From: Accumulibacter sp.
GTDB lineage: Bacteria; Pseudomonadota; Gammaproteobacteria; Burkholderiales; Rhodocyclaceae
DNA: 64,000 nt
Assembly: GCA_024235715.1 (NCBI GenBank)
Contig: JACKLW010000005.1
Span: 1 to 64,000 of the forward strand
Reading direction: 5' to 3'
In this document: one piece after another, positions 16,557 through 26,176 of the stretch
Position numbering within the stretch: the first letter of the stretch is position 1
Layout of the letters: each line of letters opens with the position of its first letter
Translations under genes and position numbers: made by a program
The notes under the pieces: model-generated
Told to the model about the DNA's origin: nothing
Seen by the model: the letters and a program-made list of their open reading frames with translations, nothing else
Database searches by the model: none

Positions 16557-17635
16557 CGTGCCGGACCACCGCCAGGCAGCGAGCGCAGCAGTTCCGGCAG
16601 GCTGCGGCTGCCGTCATCGATGGCGAAGACTTCCACCGTCTGCCCCGGGCGCAACTGCATGTGACCGTGGGTGACCACCTGCTCGTTGGCCGCCAGCCCC
16701 TGCAGCACCTCGACCTGCCCGGGACGACGTCCGCCGATATGCACTTCACGCTTGTCGACCCTGTTGTCGGCGTTCACTACAAAGACGAACTGCTGCTCGC
16801 CGAGGGGCAGCAGGGCCTCTTCCGGAACGAGCAGCGTCTTGCGCGGTTCCTGCTGCAGGACGACATTCACCAGCATGCCGGGCTTGAGCAGGCGCTCCGG
16901 GTTCGGCAGCATGGCGCGCACGCGCACGGAACGGCTCACCGGGTCGACGCGGCTGTTTACCGCCTTGATCGTGCCCACGAAGCTGCGCCCGGCAAAGGCA
17001 CGGCTGCTGGCGGTCACCGTCAGACCCGGACGCAGCAGGTCGAGGTAAGTTGCGGCCACCGGAAAATCGAGCTTGACGACGCTGTCGTCATCCAGGGTGG
17101 TGATCAGGTCGCCGGGCTCGACCAGCGCGCCGACGCTCAGGTCACGCAGACCGACGATGCCGGCAAACGGCGCCCTGATCAGCCGGTCGGCCAGCCGTGA
17201 CTCGATGGCGGCCAGACGGGCGCGCGCGGTTTCCCATTCCCGCTGGCGTTCGTCGAGCAGGGACTTGGCGGCGGTTCCCCTGGCCGCCAGCGACTGGATG
17301 CGCTGGTACTGGCGGTGCGCCTCGCCGACCGTGGCGCGCGCCTCCTCGAGCTGGGCGTGTTCCTCGCGGCTGCTCAGCTCGACGAGCAACTGGCCCTTGC
17401 TGACCCGGTCGCCATCGTCAAAGTGAATGGCGCTGACGGTTTCCGTGACGGTTGCCGTCAAGGCCACGGATTCGTTGGCGGTCACCGTGCCGAGTCCCTC
17501 GATGGTATCGGCAAGAACGACCTGACGCACGGGGACGACGACCACCCCGGGCGGCGGTGCGTCGGCCGCCAGGGCCACGCCGCAGAGCAGGGCCGCGCCG
17601 GCAATCAGCAGGCGCAGGTCCGTGGTTTTTCTCAT
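16553..17635 (-). CDS. RND efflux periplasmic adaptor (membrane fusion protein)
   Basis: The 360-residue protein begins with a signal peptide (LRLLIAGAALLCGVALAADA), then a lipoyl-like half (ETVSAIHFDDGDRVSKGQLL), an alpha-helical hairpin with EEHAQLEEARATVGEAHRQY, the second lipoyl half (RAPFAGIVGLRDLSVGALVE) and a beta-barrel. This is the standard adaptor that links an RND pump to an outer-membrane channel. The ATG at 17635 is preferred because GGAG lies eight bases upstream and the signal peptide starts directly after; the frame extends to 17689. The stop overlaps the pump start by 4 bp. Confidence 0.93.
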   Translation of the reverse strand: MRKTTDLRLLIAGAALLCGVALAADAPPPGVVVVPVRQVVLADTIEGLGTVTANESVALTATVTETVSAIHFDDGDRVSKGQLLVELSSREEHAQLEEARATVGEAHRQYQRIQSLAARGTAAKSLLDERQREWETARARLAAIESRLADRLIRAPFAGIVGLRDLSVGALVEPGDLITTLDDDSVVKLDFPVAATYLDLLRPGLTVTASSRAFAGRSFVGTIKAVNSRVDPVSRSVRVRAMLPNPERLLKPGMLVNVVLQQEPRKTLLVPEEALLPLGEQQFVFVVNADNRVDKREVHIGGRRPGQVEVLQGLAANEQVVTHGHMQLRPGQTVEVFAIDDGSRSLPELLRSLPGGGPAR

Positions 17636-17814
17636 CGGACTCCAATCTGTTGGCCACATTCTCATGCGGGCCGTTATCAGCGTTCGCATGGTAGCAGCTA
17701 CGCCAACTGACAGCGCGGGTGGCGCGACGTTCGTGCATGCGCGGGTTCGGCGAGCCGGCCGCTGCGCTGGACCTGCCGGCGATCGGCGGAAGTCGTCCGG
17801 TCGCCGGCGCCGGA

Positions 17815-19515
17815 TCAGGAAAGAAGCAACGCCTGGACGCTCGCCGCGTCCCTTCGTTGCAGGGCGTCGGCGGCTTGCCGGGTCGCGTCTCGACTGCTGA
17901 TCGCGCGAACGCGCTGGCGGACCAGGGCGCTCGCGCTGGGACTCGTGCTCAGTTCCCGGATGCCGAGTCCTATCAGCAGGCCCGCCAGGGCCGGATCTGC
18001 CGCCGCCTCCCCACAGACAGCGACCGGCTTGCCGACGTCCGCCGCCACGTCGGCGACGCTCTTGATCGCACGCAGAACAGCCGGATGCAGCACCGAGTAC
18101 TCCGCGCTGACACCTAGCGCGTTGCGGTCGGCCGCGAGCATGAACTGGGTCAGATCGTTGGTACCGATGCTCGCGAAATCGGCCAGTTCGAGCACTTCAC
18201 GTGCGGTCAGGACCGCCGCCGGCGTCTCGATCATGGCGCCGACCTTCGGGCGATCACGCAGATGCGCCTGTTGTGCCAGGCCATCGATGATGGCCCGAGC
18301 GGCCGAGAAGTCGCCTGGTCCGAGCACCATCGGCAGCAGGATGCGAACGTCCCGATGCTGCAGTGCGACGGCAAGAATGGCCCGCAGCTGGATTTCAAAG
18401 AGCTCCCTGCCATGCGTCAGCGAGAAGCGCAGGCCGCGCAGGCCAAGGGTCTGGCTGGCCTCGTGCTGAGACGCCATGAAGCGCGGAAACTTGTCGCCGC
18501 CCAGGTCCAGCGTACGAATCACCAGGGGACGTTCGCCCAGCTGCGCGGCAACGTTTTGATAGATGGCCCGGTGCTTGTCGAAGGAAGGCGCCCGCGGCTC
18601 GTCGAGAAACAGGTATTCGGTACGAAACAGGCCGACGCCATCGAGCGCCTGTCGGCCAACCGCCTCGGCCTCGCCGGCGCGGCCGATGTTGGCATAGAGC
18701 TTGATCGCGACACCGTCCAGGGTCCGCGCCTCGCACCGCTCTTCAGAGATCGCCGCCGACAGGCGCTGCTCATAGCCCAGCGTACTGCGGGCGAAGCGCT
18801 CGGCGACCTCGGTGTCCGGGTCCACCCAGACGATTCCCGCAGAGCCGTCGACCAACAAGCTGGCGCCCGAGCGGACCAGGCGTGTCGCGTCGGTGACACC
18901 GCTGATTGCCGGAATGCCCAGCGCACGTGCAAGGATCGCCGCATGGCCTGTTTCACCGCCACGCTCGGTGACGATCCCGGCGAGGTGCGCGCGATCGATC
19001 TCGAGCAGGTCGAGCGGGAAGAGTTCCTGGGCGACGAGGACCGTCGCGGCCGGGATATGCGCCAGCGGCCACTGTCCGTGGCGCAGCAAATGCCGCATCA
19101 CCCGACGCCCGAGATCCTCGATGTCGGCGGCGCGTTCGCGCAGATAGACATTGTCGGCAGACCCCAGCGCATCAGCAAGCTCGCGAATCGTCGATTCCAC
19201 TGCCCATTCGGCGTTGACCTGCTCGCGTTCGATGTACTGGGCGATGCGACCGACCAGTTCGGGATCCTTGAGCAGGCCCAGGTGGGCATCGAAGATCGCG
19301 CTTTCCGTCTCGCCGAGTTCCCCGCGCAGGTGCTCCTGCAGATGCGCAAGCTCCTCCGCACCGAGGCGCAAGGCATTCGCCAGTCGCCGTTGCTCGTCGT
19401 CCACCGCCGACGCGTCGATCCGTCGATGCGCGACGGCGGGTCGCGTCGTCCCGAAAACGAATGCGCCTCCCCGCCCGAAGCCGGGCGACATCGAACACCC
19501 ATGTAGTTTGATCAT
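17815..19515 (-). CDS. ptsI: Phosphoenolpyruvate-protein phosphotransferase (PTS enzyme I), stand-alone
   Basis: The 566-residue product is close to the usual EI length (about 575). H191 in GGETGHAAILARALGIPA is the phosphorylated histidine. The PEP-binding half keeps GVGLFRTEYLF, IRTLDLGGDK, IGTNDLTQF and the active-site CGEAAADP. EI transfers phosphate from PEP to HPr in the cytosol. No HPr or EIIA gene adjoins it, which is unusual because betaproteobacterial ptsI commonly follows ptsH. The N-terminus (HGCSMSPGFGRGGAFVF) departs from the common HGIGVSPGIAIG type. It may be a second EI copy with another partner; catalytic residues suggest it is active. Confidence 0.9.
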   Translation of the reverse strand: MIKLHGCSMSPGFGRGGAFVFGTTRPAVAHRRIDASAVDDEQRRLANALRLGAEELAHLQEHLRGELGETESAIFDAHLGLLKDPELVGRIAQYIEREQVNAEWAVESTIRELADALGSADNVYLRERAADIEDLGRRVMRHLLRHGQWPLAHIPAATVLVAQELFPLDLLEIDRAHLAGIVTERGGETGHAAILARALGIPAISGVTDATRLVRSGASLLVDGSAGIVWVDPDTEVAERFARSTLGYEQRLSAAISEERCEARTLDGVAIKLYANIGRAGEAEAVGRQALDGVGLFRTEYLFLDEPRAPSFDKHRAIYQNVAAQLGERPLVIRTLDLGGDKFPRFMASQHEASQTLGLRGLRFSLTHGRELFEIQLRAILAVALQHRDVRILLPMVLGPGDFSAARAIIDGLAQQAHLRDRPKVGAMIETPAAVLTAREVLELADFASIGTNDLTQFMLAADRNALGVSAEYSVLHPAVLRAIKSVADVAADVGKPVAVCGEAAADPALAGLLIGLGIRELSTSPSASALVRQRVRAISSRDATRQAADALQRRDAASVQALLLS

Positions 19516-19967
19516 GTCGTTTCGTCCTCATGCATTTCCATCTCGGCAGAACACCCCGGCAAGGCAGCAGCCGCACCCCGGCGATTCTGCCGGTATCGAC
19601 GGCGACGTCCGGACCACAGCCGCCCTGCAGCAGCCATCTAGGGACAGGCGCCAGAATTTCAACTGCTGCGGCCCCGGACGAGCGAGTGGGTCGCCGCGTC
19701 GTTATACCGCCAGCAATCCATGCTTTGCCGGCGGGCCGTGACGGAGAGCATCCGATGGCGCCCTGGCGTGAAGCTTTTGCGGCCCTGCAAGAGCCTGCCC
19801 TGCGGTCGCAGGCGCCCGGATCGCATAGCAGACCCCTGCACCGAACCGTGCGACCCGGACGAGGCGTAGCGAGTCGGCAGAGATCCTGCGCGCTCTTCTT
19901 GAAATACCCATGTTATGAGCTAGGATAAAGGCGTACGGGAGACCCCGGAACCCTGTAGGAGAACAAG
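19516..19967. other. Intergenic region upstream of the first small heat-shock gene
   Basis: These 452 bases lie between divergent genes. No coding region can be supported on either strand. The 3' part holds a possible promoter at 19899-19926 for the heat-shock gene; upstream of that I see nothing recognisable. Confidence 0.5.
19899..19926 (+). promoter_or_regulatory. Putative promoter of the plus-strand Hsp20 gene
   Basis: TTGAAA (19899-19904), a 16-bp spacer and TAGGAT (19921-19926) fit sigma-70 moderately. The first element extends to CTTGAAA, the sigma-32 -35 sequence, but CCCAT follows after only two bases, so a proper sigma-32 spacing is missing. The start codon is about 40 bp downstream. 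Confidence 0.4.
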
Positions 19968-20387
19968 ATGGCCAACATCACGCGCTTTGATCCGGACGAC
20001 ACGTTCGACGACCTCTTCCGTGGCTTCTGGATGCGCCCCGTTCGCGCCGGCGGACAACAGGACGTCCAGATCAAGCTGGACGTGAAGGAAGACGACAAGG
20101 CCTATACCGTGCACGCGGAAATGCCGGGAGTGAACAAAGAGGATATCCAGGTCAGCATTGACGGCGGCCAGGTTTCGATCAGCGCCGAAACGAAAAAGGA
20201 AAAGGAGGTCAAGGAGGGCACCAGAGTGCTGCGCAGCGAACGCCATTACGGCAAGGTGTCGCGCTCCTTTTCCCTGGCTCAGGACGTCGACGAGAGCAAG
20301 GCGGAAGCGCACTACAAGGACGGCGTTCTCGAGTTGCTGCTACCCAAGCAGACCGTTTCGAAGACGCGGAAACTGACCATCAACTGA
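19968..20387 (+). CDS. Small heat-shock protein (Hsp20 / alpha-crystallin family)
   Basis: The 139-residue chaperone has the alpha-crystallin domain at about 40-130, with VHAEMPGVNKEDIQVSIDGG, a charged loop, HYGKVSRSFSLAQDVD and the closing YKDGVLELLLPK. The C-terminal I-x-I tail is replaced by LTIN. It holds unfolding proteins in the cytosol under stress. GGAG lies 8 bases upstream of the ATG. It faces three minus-strand paralogues. A 7-bp hairpin (20385-20391 with 20400-20406) overlaps the stop codon but has no T-run. Confidence 0.93.
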   Translation: MANITRFDPDDTFDDLFRGFWMRPVRAGGQQDVQIKLDVKEDDKAYTVHAEMPGVNKEDIQVSIDGGQVSISAETKKEKEVKEGTRVLRSERHYGKVSRSFSLAQDVDESKAEAHYKDGVLELLLPKQTVSKTRKLTIN

Positions 20388-20527
20388 ATGTCGCCCGCAA
20401 CATTCATCCAGTGTTGCGTATGGCGACCGGCGGGAACCCACCGCTCGAGTTCCCGCCGGCACGCGCATCGCTGGCTGGCGACCTGCCGCGCCACCTGCTC
20501 AGGAATCCCGCCTGACCCGTCGGCGGA

Positions 20528-21034
20528 TCAGGCGACCTTGATCGCATGCGCTTTCGGCATTCCGGGCTCCGTCTTGGTCAACTCGATCCGCAATACGCCG
20601 TCCTTGTAGCTGGCCTTTGACGCGTCGGCCAACACCGGAACCGGCAGGGGCACGACGCGCCGGAAGCTGCCGTAGGCGCACTGCAGCATCCGGTAGCGGC
20701 CTGTGGTGCTTTCCCGCTCGAAGTGCTTCTCGCCGGAAACCGTCAGGACCTCGTCCCGGATTTCGACATTCATGTCGCGCTTGTCCATGCCCGGCAACTC
20801 CAGTTGCACGACCAGGCGACGATCGTCCTCGAACATGTTGCCCCCGAGCATGGCCCAGCCGCGCGTGGGCAGATAGGACACGTCATCGACCTCGGCTTGC
20901 GCCGGCAGATCGGTCTTCTCGCCGGCCTTGAAACGGGTCAACGCGTCGGCGGCAGACTGGGTTAGATGTCGCCAGCCCTCGGCCAGGTTTTCCCAGAGGG
21001 ATTCGACGCCATGTTTGATCGATTCCATATTCAT
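20528..21034 (-). CDS. Small heat-shock protein (Hsp20 family), longer paralogue
   Basis: The 168-residue protein carries an unusual N-terminal helical extension of about 60 residues (MNMESIKHGVESLWENLAEG) before an alpha-crystallin domain with VVQLELPGMDKRDMNVEI, SGEKHFE and YKDGVLRIELTK. The ATG at about 21034 follows a GGAG-type ribosome site; the frame runs further upstream without support. It is the last of three minus-strand sHsp genes and ends 140 bases from the convergent plus-strand copy. Paralogues of differing N-termini often form mixed oligomers, which is an inference here. Confidence 0.9.
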   Translation of the reverse strand: MNMESIKHGVESLWENLAEGWRHLTQSAADALTRFKAGEKTDLPAQAEVDDVSYLPTRGWAMLGGNMFEDDRRLVVQLELPGMDKRDMNVEIRDEVLTVSGEKHFERESTTGRYRMLQCAYGSFRRVVPLPVPVLADASKASYKDGVLRIELTKTEPGMPKAHAIKVA

Positions 21035-21089
21035 CACAGACCTCCGTGTAAGAAAAGGGGGCACGCGGGGCGCCCCCCATTGTCTTGCA

Positions 21090-21470
21090 TCACGCCGCTC
21101 TGACCTCGATGCGCCGCGGCTGCGCATGCGCCGCCTTCGGAATGCGCAGGGTGAGTTCCCCGTTGGCGAATTCGGCGCTCGCCTGTTCAAGGTCCAGATC
21201 CCGTGACAGCGTAAACACCCGCCGGTAACGCGGTTGGCTCACGTCTGCATGGCTGGCCTCCATCCCCTCCGGCATGTCCAGCGCGAGATCGCCGGAGATG
21301 ATCAGGCTGTTGTCCTCAACCTGGAGATTGAGCTTCTCCTTTGGCACTCCCGGCAGATCGGCATAGAGGATGATGCCCCTGGCGTCTTCGATGACGTCCA
21401 CCGGCGGAAGCAGTGCCCCTTCGCGATGAGCGGCTTCGCTTGTCCTGGTGACGGCGGTGTTGTCGTTCAT
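21090..21470 (-). CDS. Small heat-shock protein (Hsp20 family), short paralogue
   Basis: The 126-residue protein is almost only alpha-crystallin domain: PPVDVIEDARGIILYADLPG, then VPKEKLNLQVEDNSLIISGD, then FANGELTLRIPKAAHAQPRR. The short N-terminus suggests limited oligomerisation. GGAGGACAGG just upstream of the ATG is a strong ribosome site. Only 12 bases separate it from the upstream sHsp gene, so the two are surely co-transcribed. Confidence 0.93.
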   Translation of the reverse strand: MNDNTAVTRTSEAAHREGALLPPVDVIEDARGIILYADLPGVPKEKLNLQVEDNSLIISGDLALDMPEGMEASHADVSQPRYRRVFTLSRDLDLEQASAEFANGELTLRIPKAAHAQPRRIEVRAA

Positions 21471-21482
21471 GACCTGTCCTCC

Positions 21483-21923
21483 TTAATGAATTGTGATGCG
21501 TCGCGGCTGTGCCTCTTCCCGGCGCTGAATGCGCACATGCAGCACGCCGTCCCGGTAGCTGCCTTCGACGGCGTTGGAGTCGATGTCGTCGGGCAGTGGC
21601 AGCACGCGGCGGAATGTCCCGGCGAAGCGCTCGCCAATGTGTACGGTGGCCGCCTCGGGCACCTCCACCGCCTTGCGCTCGCCGGCGATGGTCAGCATGC
21701 CCTTCTCGACCTGAACGTCGATGCTGGCCGGATCGATGCCCGGCGCGAAGGCGTAGATCTCCAGCGAGCCTGGCGTGCCACCGACATTCAGGGCTGGAAA
21801 GCCGCGCGTAAACCCGCGAATACTCGGGCCGAGGCCGAGCGCCTGCTGCATTTCCCGCTGCAGGCTGTCGATTTCCGCGAAAAGATCGCGGGGAAAGAGG
21901 GAGCGGTAGTACGTCGTTGCCAT
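21483..21923 (-). CDS. Small heat-shock protein (Hsp20 family), first gene of the minus-strand cluster
   Basis: The 146-residue protein begins MATTYYRSLFPRDLFAEIDS, an IbpA/HspC-like N-terminus, and has an alpha-crystallin domain with YAFAPGIDPASIDVQVEKGM, TIAGERKAVEV and YRDGVLHVRIQRREEAQPRR. The ATG at 21923 has GGAGG seven bases upstream, and upstream in-frame starts lack this. It leads the operon 21923-20528. Function is ATP-independent holding of stress-damaged proteins. Confidence 0.93.
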   Translation of the reverse strand: MATTYYRSLFPRDLFAEIDSLQREMQQALGLGPSIRGFTRGFPALNVGGTPGSLEIYAFAPGIDPASIDVQVEKGMLTIAGERKAVEVPEAATVHIGERFAGTFRRVLPLPDDIDSNAVEGSYRDGVLHVRIQRREEAQPRRITIH

Positions 21924-22118
21924 GATTGCCTCCTTTCGTTTTGCTGCGAGCGCCCGCCCGGACGCCCTCACTGCGCAAATCATGGCGACAGTCGAAAATT
22001 TCAAGACCTTGATATCACTACGATGTCGGTCGTCCCGTTCCGTCGATCGAGCGGATCCGGCGGTAGCCTTCGGACGCCACTCGCCGACACCCGGGGCGCC
22101 AGGGGCCTGGCTCTGGCC

Positions 22119-22919
22119 TCAGTGCATCGCGCCGCGCAGGCCGGCAATGACCTCGATCTCCTCGACGATTTCTTCCTGGCGCAGGCGGTTGCGCTGGCGG
22201 GCGAGTTCGTCCGCACCCTGCTCGAGGTGGCGCAGGGCATTTTCCATCTGCATCAGCCGCTGCCGGTTCTCGACGCGAATCGAGCGCAGCAACAGGGCCA
22301 GCAGGTGGTGGAACAGGAAGTGCTCGGCGACACCCGCCGCGACGGTCGCCGGCGCTTCGTTGACCAGCGGCGGCAGAGCGTGACTGACAGCAGTCACCGG
22401 CAAAGGCAGCAGGCGCTGCACGCGCGCGCCGTCTTCGTCGCGCAGGCAGGCGAGCAGTCCGCAGGGCTGCCCGACGCTGCGGCAGGCAACATCGAAGGCC
22501 ACCAGGATACGGTCGATCGCGGCAGCCGCATCGATTCCGCCATCGGCGCCGGCGACGGGAAAGACCTTCGCGTCTTCGGGCATCGTCGCCACCAGCCGTT
22601 CGCCGACGACGATCACCGGCTGCCGCGGGTCGCCATCGGCCTGCCAGGCGCGCACGACATCCTCGTTGAAACTGCCGCAGAAACCGCGCACCGAACCGAT
22701 CAGCAGCCAGGCATCGAGCCGGGCTGCCACGGCTGGCGGCTGGAAGCAGGCGACATCGCGCAGAGCCTGGCCAAGGACCTCCACCACCTGTTGCTGAGCC
22801 TCTTCGTGGTGGCTGACGCGATGCAGCTCGGCCAGCGCAAAGCTGCGCATGGCCCCGAGAATGCCGGCAAGGTCCCCGTAGAGAGCGAGCCGCGCCTCGA
22901 TCTCGCGGCGCTGGCTCAT
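22119..22919 (-). CDS. atpG: N-ATPase gamma subunit
   Basis: The 266-residue product is the central-stalk subunit of an N-type F1Fo ATPase, distant from housekeeping AtpG. Visible parts are the N-terminal helix with [16 protein letters not shown], the core [17 protein letters not shown] and the C-terminal helix [18 protein letters not shown]. It overlaps the alpha gene by 4 bp and is the last gene of the operon, the standard N-ATPase order. It transmits rotation between the c ring and the catalytic head. Confidence 0.9.
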   Translation of the reverse strand: MSQRREIEARLALYGDLAGILGAMRSFALAELHRVSHHEEAQQQVVEVLGQALRDVACFQPPAVAARLDAWLLIGSVRGFCGSFNEDVVRAWQADGDPRQPVIVVGERLVATMPEDAKVFPVAGADGGIDAAAAIDRILVAFDVACRSVGQPCGLLACLRDEDGARVQRLLPLPVTAVSHALPPLVNEAPATVAAGVAEHFLFHHLLALLLRSIRVENRQRLMQMENALRHLEQGADELARQRNRLRQEEIVEEIEVIAGLRGAMH

Positions 22920-24376
22920 GCCGGCGCCGCCAGGCTGGGCGTGATCGTCGCCAGCCAGCGCTCGCGCGTATCCTCCAGGCTCAGGCCGGCAGTGGCGACT
23001 GCCGAGAACGCTGCCGGCAAGCGGTCGGCGGCGGCCTGCGGCGAGTACTGGTCGAGCAGTCCTTCGCCATAGGCCAGCAGCCAGGCCAGATGCGCCAGCT
23101 CGGACAGCGGCGCCAGCCGGTCCTGCTTGAGCAGTTCGCGCAACTGGCGGCCGCGTCGCAGCTTCTCCTCGACCGCCGCATCGAGGCGCGTGCCGAAGCG
23201 GGCGAAGAGCTCGATATCGAGGAACTGCAGGTAATCGAGGCGCATGCGCGCCGCTGCCGCCTTGATCGCCGGATGCTGTGCCTTGCCGCCGATGCGCGAC
23301 ACCGAGCGGCCGATGTCGATGGCCGGCAACATGCCGGCGGCGAAGAGCTTGCCGTCGAGATAGATCTGGCCGTCGGTGATCGAGATCAGGTTGGTCGGGA
23401 TGTAGGCCGACAGCTCGCCCTGCCGCGTTTCGATGATCGGCAGCGCGGTCATGCTGCCGCCGCCGAATCTCGGCAGCAGCACCGTCGACCGCTCGAGCAG
23501 GCGTGAATGGAGGTAGAAGATGTCGCCGGGATAGGCCTCGCGCCCCGGCGGGCGCTGCAGCAGCAGGGAAAGCTCGCGGTACGACTGGGCATGGCGGGTC
23601 AGGTCGTCGTAGACGACCAGCACGTCACGTCCGGCGCGCATCCAGTATTCGGCGAGGGCGCAACCGGCAAAGGGTGCGAGGTAGCGAAAGCCGGGCAGCG
23701 CGTTCGCCTCGGCGACGACCAGCACGGTGTAGTCGAGCGAACCGGCACGGCGCAGCGCCTCGACGGTGCCGGCCACCGCCGAGCGCGGCTGGCCGATGAG
23801 AACGACAACGCAGAGCACGTCGCGACCGCGCTGGCTGATCACTGCGTCGAGTGCCAGCGACGACTTGCCGAGGCCATCGTCGCCGATGATCAGCTGGCGC
23901 TGCCCCTTGCCGATGGGGATCAGCGTGTCGACGATCTTGCAGCCGGTGTACAGTGGCTGGCTGACGAAGTCGCGCTCGATGATCGGTGGCGCGGCAGCCT
24001 CCAGGCGGCGGAATTCGGAAGCCTCGTACGGCGGCAGGGCGTCGAGCGGATTGCCGAGCGGGTCCACCACCCGCCCAAGCAGGGCGTCGCCGGCAGCGAT
24101 GGCCAGCTTGCGGCCGATGTGGGTGACCTCCATGCCGGCGGTAACGCCATGCTTCTGCGCCAGCAGGATGGCGCCCAGCAGTTCACGGCCGAGCTGAAAG
24201 ACCAGGCCGGTGCTGCCGTCGGCGAAGGCGATCAGCTCGTCGAGCCGCACCGATGGCAATCCGCGTATCCAGGCGATCCCGTCGCCGATGCCGACGACCT
24301 CGCCGCGCTCGGAGACGCGCAGGCCGAAACGGTAGCGGTCGCTGGCCGGCCGCACGCCGTTCTCAGCCCCGGCCAT
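22916..24376 (-). CDS. atpA: N-ATPase alpha subunit
   Basis: The 486-residue nucleotide-binding, non-catalytic head subunit contains a P-loop variant GDDGLGKS (about 165-172) where housekeeping alpha has GDRQTGKT, plus [20 protein letters not shown] and [15 protein letters not shown], all typical of alpha. I chose the ATG at 24376, which overlaps the b-subunit gene by 14 bp; the frame is open to 24436 without similarity. It is shorter than standard AtpA (about 510), as is common for N-ATPases. Confidence 0.93.
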   Translation of the reverse strand: MAGAENGVRPASDRYRFGLRVSERGEVVGIGDGIAWIRGLPSVRLDELIAFADGSTGLVFQLGRELLGAILLAQKHGVTAGMEVTHIGRKLAIAAGDALLGRVVDPLGNPLDALPPYEASEFRRLEAAAPPIIERDFVSQPLYTGCKIVDTLIPIGKGQRQLIIGDDGLGKSSLALDAVISQRGRDVLCVVVLIGQPRSAVAGTVEALRRAGSLDYTVLVVAEANALPGFRYLAPFAGCALAEYWMRAGRDVLVVYDDLTRHAQSYRELSLLLQRPPGREAYPGDIFYLHSRLLERSTVLLPRFGGGSMTALPIIETRQGELSAYIPTNLISITDGQIYLDGKLFAAGMLPAIDIGRSVSRIGGKAQHPAIKAAAARMRLDYLQFLDIELFARFGTRLDAAVEEKLRRGRQLRELLKQDRLAPLSELAHLAWLLAYGEGLLDQYSPQAAADRLPAAFSAVATAGLSLEDTRERWLATITPSLAAPA

Positions 24377-25115
24377 CCTGGTGCCTGAAGAAGGCGAGTT
24401 CGTCGGCCAGATTGGCATGCAGCAGGCACTCACCAACGGCGACGCGCACGCCGGCGATCAGCGTCGGTTCCACGCTCACCGTGACCGGCAGATCGCGTCC
24501 GGCCGCTGCCGACACGCCACGGGCGATCTCCCGCAGCAGCTCGTCATCGAGCGCATGCGCCGAACCGACTTCCGCCCTCGCCCCGGCAACGAGTTTTTCC
24601 GCCGCACTGCGCAACGAGGCGCGCTGCGCTTCGGGCAGCCCGGCCAGGTCCTCGACCAGCAAGCGCACGAGACTCGCCGTCAGCGGCGGCGAGGCCAGGC
24701 GTCCAAGCATCGCGGCGACGTTCCGGTAGGCCTCGCCGGCGGCCAGCCTGACCAGTTCCGCCTCGTGGCTCGCGGTCATGGCCGCGTTGCGCACCCGCGC
24801 CTTGGCTTCCTCGTCGGCCAGCGACTGCCTGATCCCCGCCGCGCCGGCAGCGCGCTGCTGCGCCAGTTCCTGCTGCAGCTGCTGGCGCAGTTGCTCGCGT
24901 TCCTGCGCCCAGTGCGCCAGGCGTTCCTCGTACTGCTGGCGCAGCGACGCCCCTTCCTGCTGCAAGCGTGCGGCTTGCGCCATCTCGTCCTGCACCCGCG
25001 CCTGCCGTGCATCGAGCACCTCCAATACCGGCCGGTAGAGAAAGCGCTTGAGAATCCATACCAGCACCAGAAAATTGAGGACCTCGAGAACGAAGGTCGT
25101 CCAATCGAATTGCAT
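24363..25115 (-). CDS. atpF: N-ATPase b subunit with delta-like C-terminus (stator stalk)
   Basis: The 250-residue protein has one N-terminal membrane helix ([20 protein letters not shown]), a long coiled coil (about 35-150) and a C-terminal globular portion (about 165-245, [15 protein letters not shown]) resembling delta. N-ATPase operons lack a separate atpH, and this fusion explains how the peripheral stalk is completed. It follows atpE with a 9-base gap. Confidence 0.9.
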   Translation of the reverse strand: MQFDWTTFVLEVLNFLVLVWILKRFLYRPVLEVLDARQARVQDEMAQAARLQQEGASLRQQYEERLAHWAQEREQLRQQLQQELAQQRAAGAAGIRQSLADEEAKARVRNAAMTASHEAELVRLAAGEAYRNVAAMLGRLASPPLTASLVRLLVEDLAGLPEAQRASLRSAAEKLVAGARAEVGSAHALDDELLREIARGVSAAAGRDLPVTVSVEPTLIAGVRVAVGECLLHANLADELAFFRHQDGRG

Positions 25116-25124
25116 GGCGGCTAC

Positions 25125-25391
25125 CTACTTCAGAAAGTATTCCAGCAGCGGGTTGCGGAACAGGACGATGAGCGCCACCACCAGGCAGTAGATGGCCAGC
25201 GACTCGATCATCGCCAGGCCGATGAACAGCGTGCGGGTGATGGTCTTTTCCGCTTCCGGCTGGCGCGACAGGGCTTCCAGTGCGCTGGAAATGGCGCGCC
25301 CCATGGCGATCGCCGGCAGCATGGTGCCGATGGCGATCACCAGGCCGGCGACGATCGTCGACAGCATGCTGAAGAGATGCAGTTCGTTCAT
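25125..25391 (-). CDS. atpE: N-ATPase c subunit (rotor ring)
   Basis: The 88-residue hairpin has two membrane helices joined by the polar loop SRQPEA (42-47). Helix 2 has the ion-binding E63 followed by S64 and Y68 (MIESLAIY), as in sodium-type rings. In helix 1, however, the position of the Gln32 ligand of Ilyobacter, which is usually an acidic residue in N-ATPases (PAxxEGRA), is M30 in PAIAMGRA. The full sodium ligand set therefore seems incomplete. The gene overlaps atpB by 4 bp. Ion choice cannot be settled from sequence alone. Confidence 0.93.
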   Translation of the reverse strand: MNELHLFSMLSTIVAGLVIAIGTMLPAIAMGRAISSALEALSRQPEAEKTITRTLFIGLAMIESLAIYCLVVALIVLFRNPLLEYFLK

Positions 25392-26176
25392 GATTCCTCC
25401 TTGTCGTTCGGGTTCGCAACAGCAGCTGCCGGCGGGACGCCTGGCGCTGCGTCCGCGTTCAAGGGCTCGGTGATCGCCCCGGAGTCAATAGACTCAACGG
25501 ACTCGCTGGACGCGATGGGTTCGATGGCGCCGGCGATGTAAATCAGGGCGAGAATGCCGAAGATGTAGGCCTGGACCACGGCTTCGATCACATGCAGCAT
25601 CAGCAGCGGCACCGGCACCAGGAAACCGGCGATCAGCAGCACCAGCAGCGCCGCCATTTCCAGGCTCATGATGTTGCCGAAGAGGCGGATGGCGAGCGCC
25701 AGGGTGCGCGTCAACTCGCTGATGATGTGGAATGGCAGCAGGATCACGCTCGGCTGCGCGTAGTGCCGGAGGTAGGCGCGCAGGCCCTTGGCGCGGATCC
25801 CGTACCAGTGAGTGGACGCGAAGACCAGCGCTGCCAGCGCGGCGGTGGCGGACAGATCGCGGGTCGGTGCGTGCAGACCGGGAATCAGCCCGGCGAGATT
25901 GGCGGTGAGAACGAAGATCCACAGGCTGGCGATGAACGGCAGCACGCGGCGCACCGCGTCGGCCGGCAGCACGTCGCCAATGGCCCGCTCGATGACCGCG
26001 ACGAGGCCTTCGGCAATCGTCTGCCGGCGTTTCGGCAGCGGCGCCAGGCGGTAGGTCAGCAGCATCGCCGCCAGCGCCAGCAAGAGCATCACGCCCCAGG
26101 TGGTCAGCACGGTGTCGCTGATCGCCAGCGGCCCGAGATGGAAGAGCACGCCGCCGTTGAGTTCGCCACCGTTCAT
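25388..26176 (-). CDS. atpB: N-ATPase a subunit
   Basis: The 262-residue membrane protein has about six helices and the essential arginine in [13 protein letters not shown] in the penultimate helix pair, which works with c-subunit E63 in ion translocation. A soluble C-terminal tail of about 40 residues, rich in Ser, Glu, Ala and Pro (from [10 protein letters not shown] onward), is not normal for a subunits and may be a lineage-specific extension. The gene overlaps its neighbours on both sides by 4 bp. Confidence 0.93.
   Translation of the reverse strand: MNGGELNGGVLFHLGPLAISDTVLTTWGVMLLLALAAMLLTYRLAPLPKRRQTIAEGLVAVIERAIGDVLPADAVRRVLPFIASLWIFVLTANLAGLIPGLHAPTRDLSATAALAALVFASTHWYGIRAKGLRAYLRHYAQPSVILLPFHIISELTRTLALAIRLFGNIMSLEMAALLVLLIAGFLVPVPLLMLHVIEAVVQAYIFGILALIYIAGAIEPIASSESVESIDSGAITEPLNADAAPGVPPAAAVANPNDKEES

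Noticed and set aside
19898-19926. Sigma-32 promoter for the Hsp20 gene
   Set aside because: CTTGAAA is present, but a CCCAT sequence follows after two bases and not at the 11-16 base spacing that sigma-32 requires.
20385-20406. Intrinsic terminator after the plus-strand Hsp20 gene
   Set aside because: The 7-bp hairpin has no T-run and overlaps the stop codon, so it was noted only in the gene entry.
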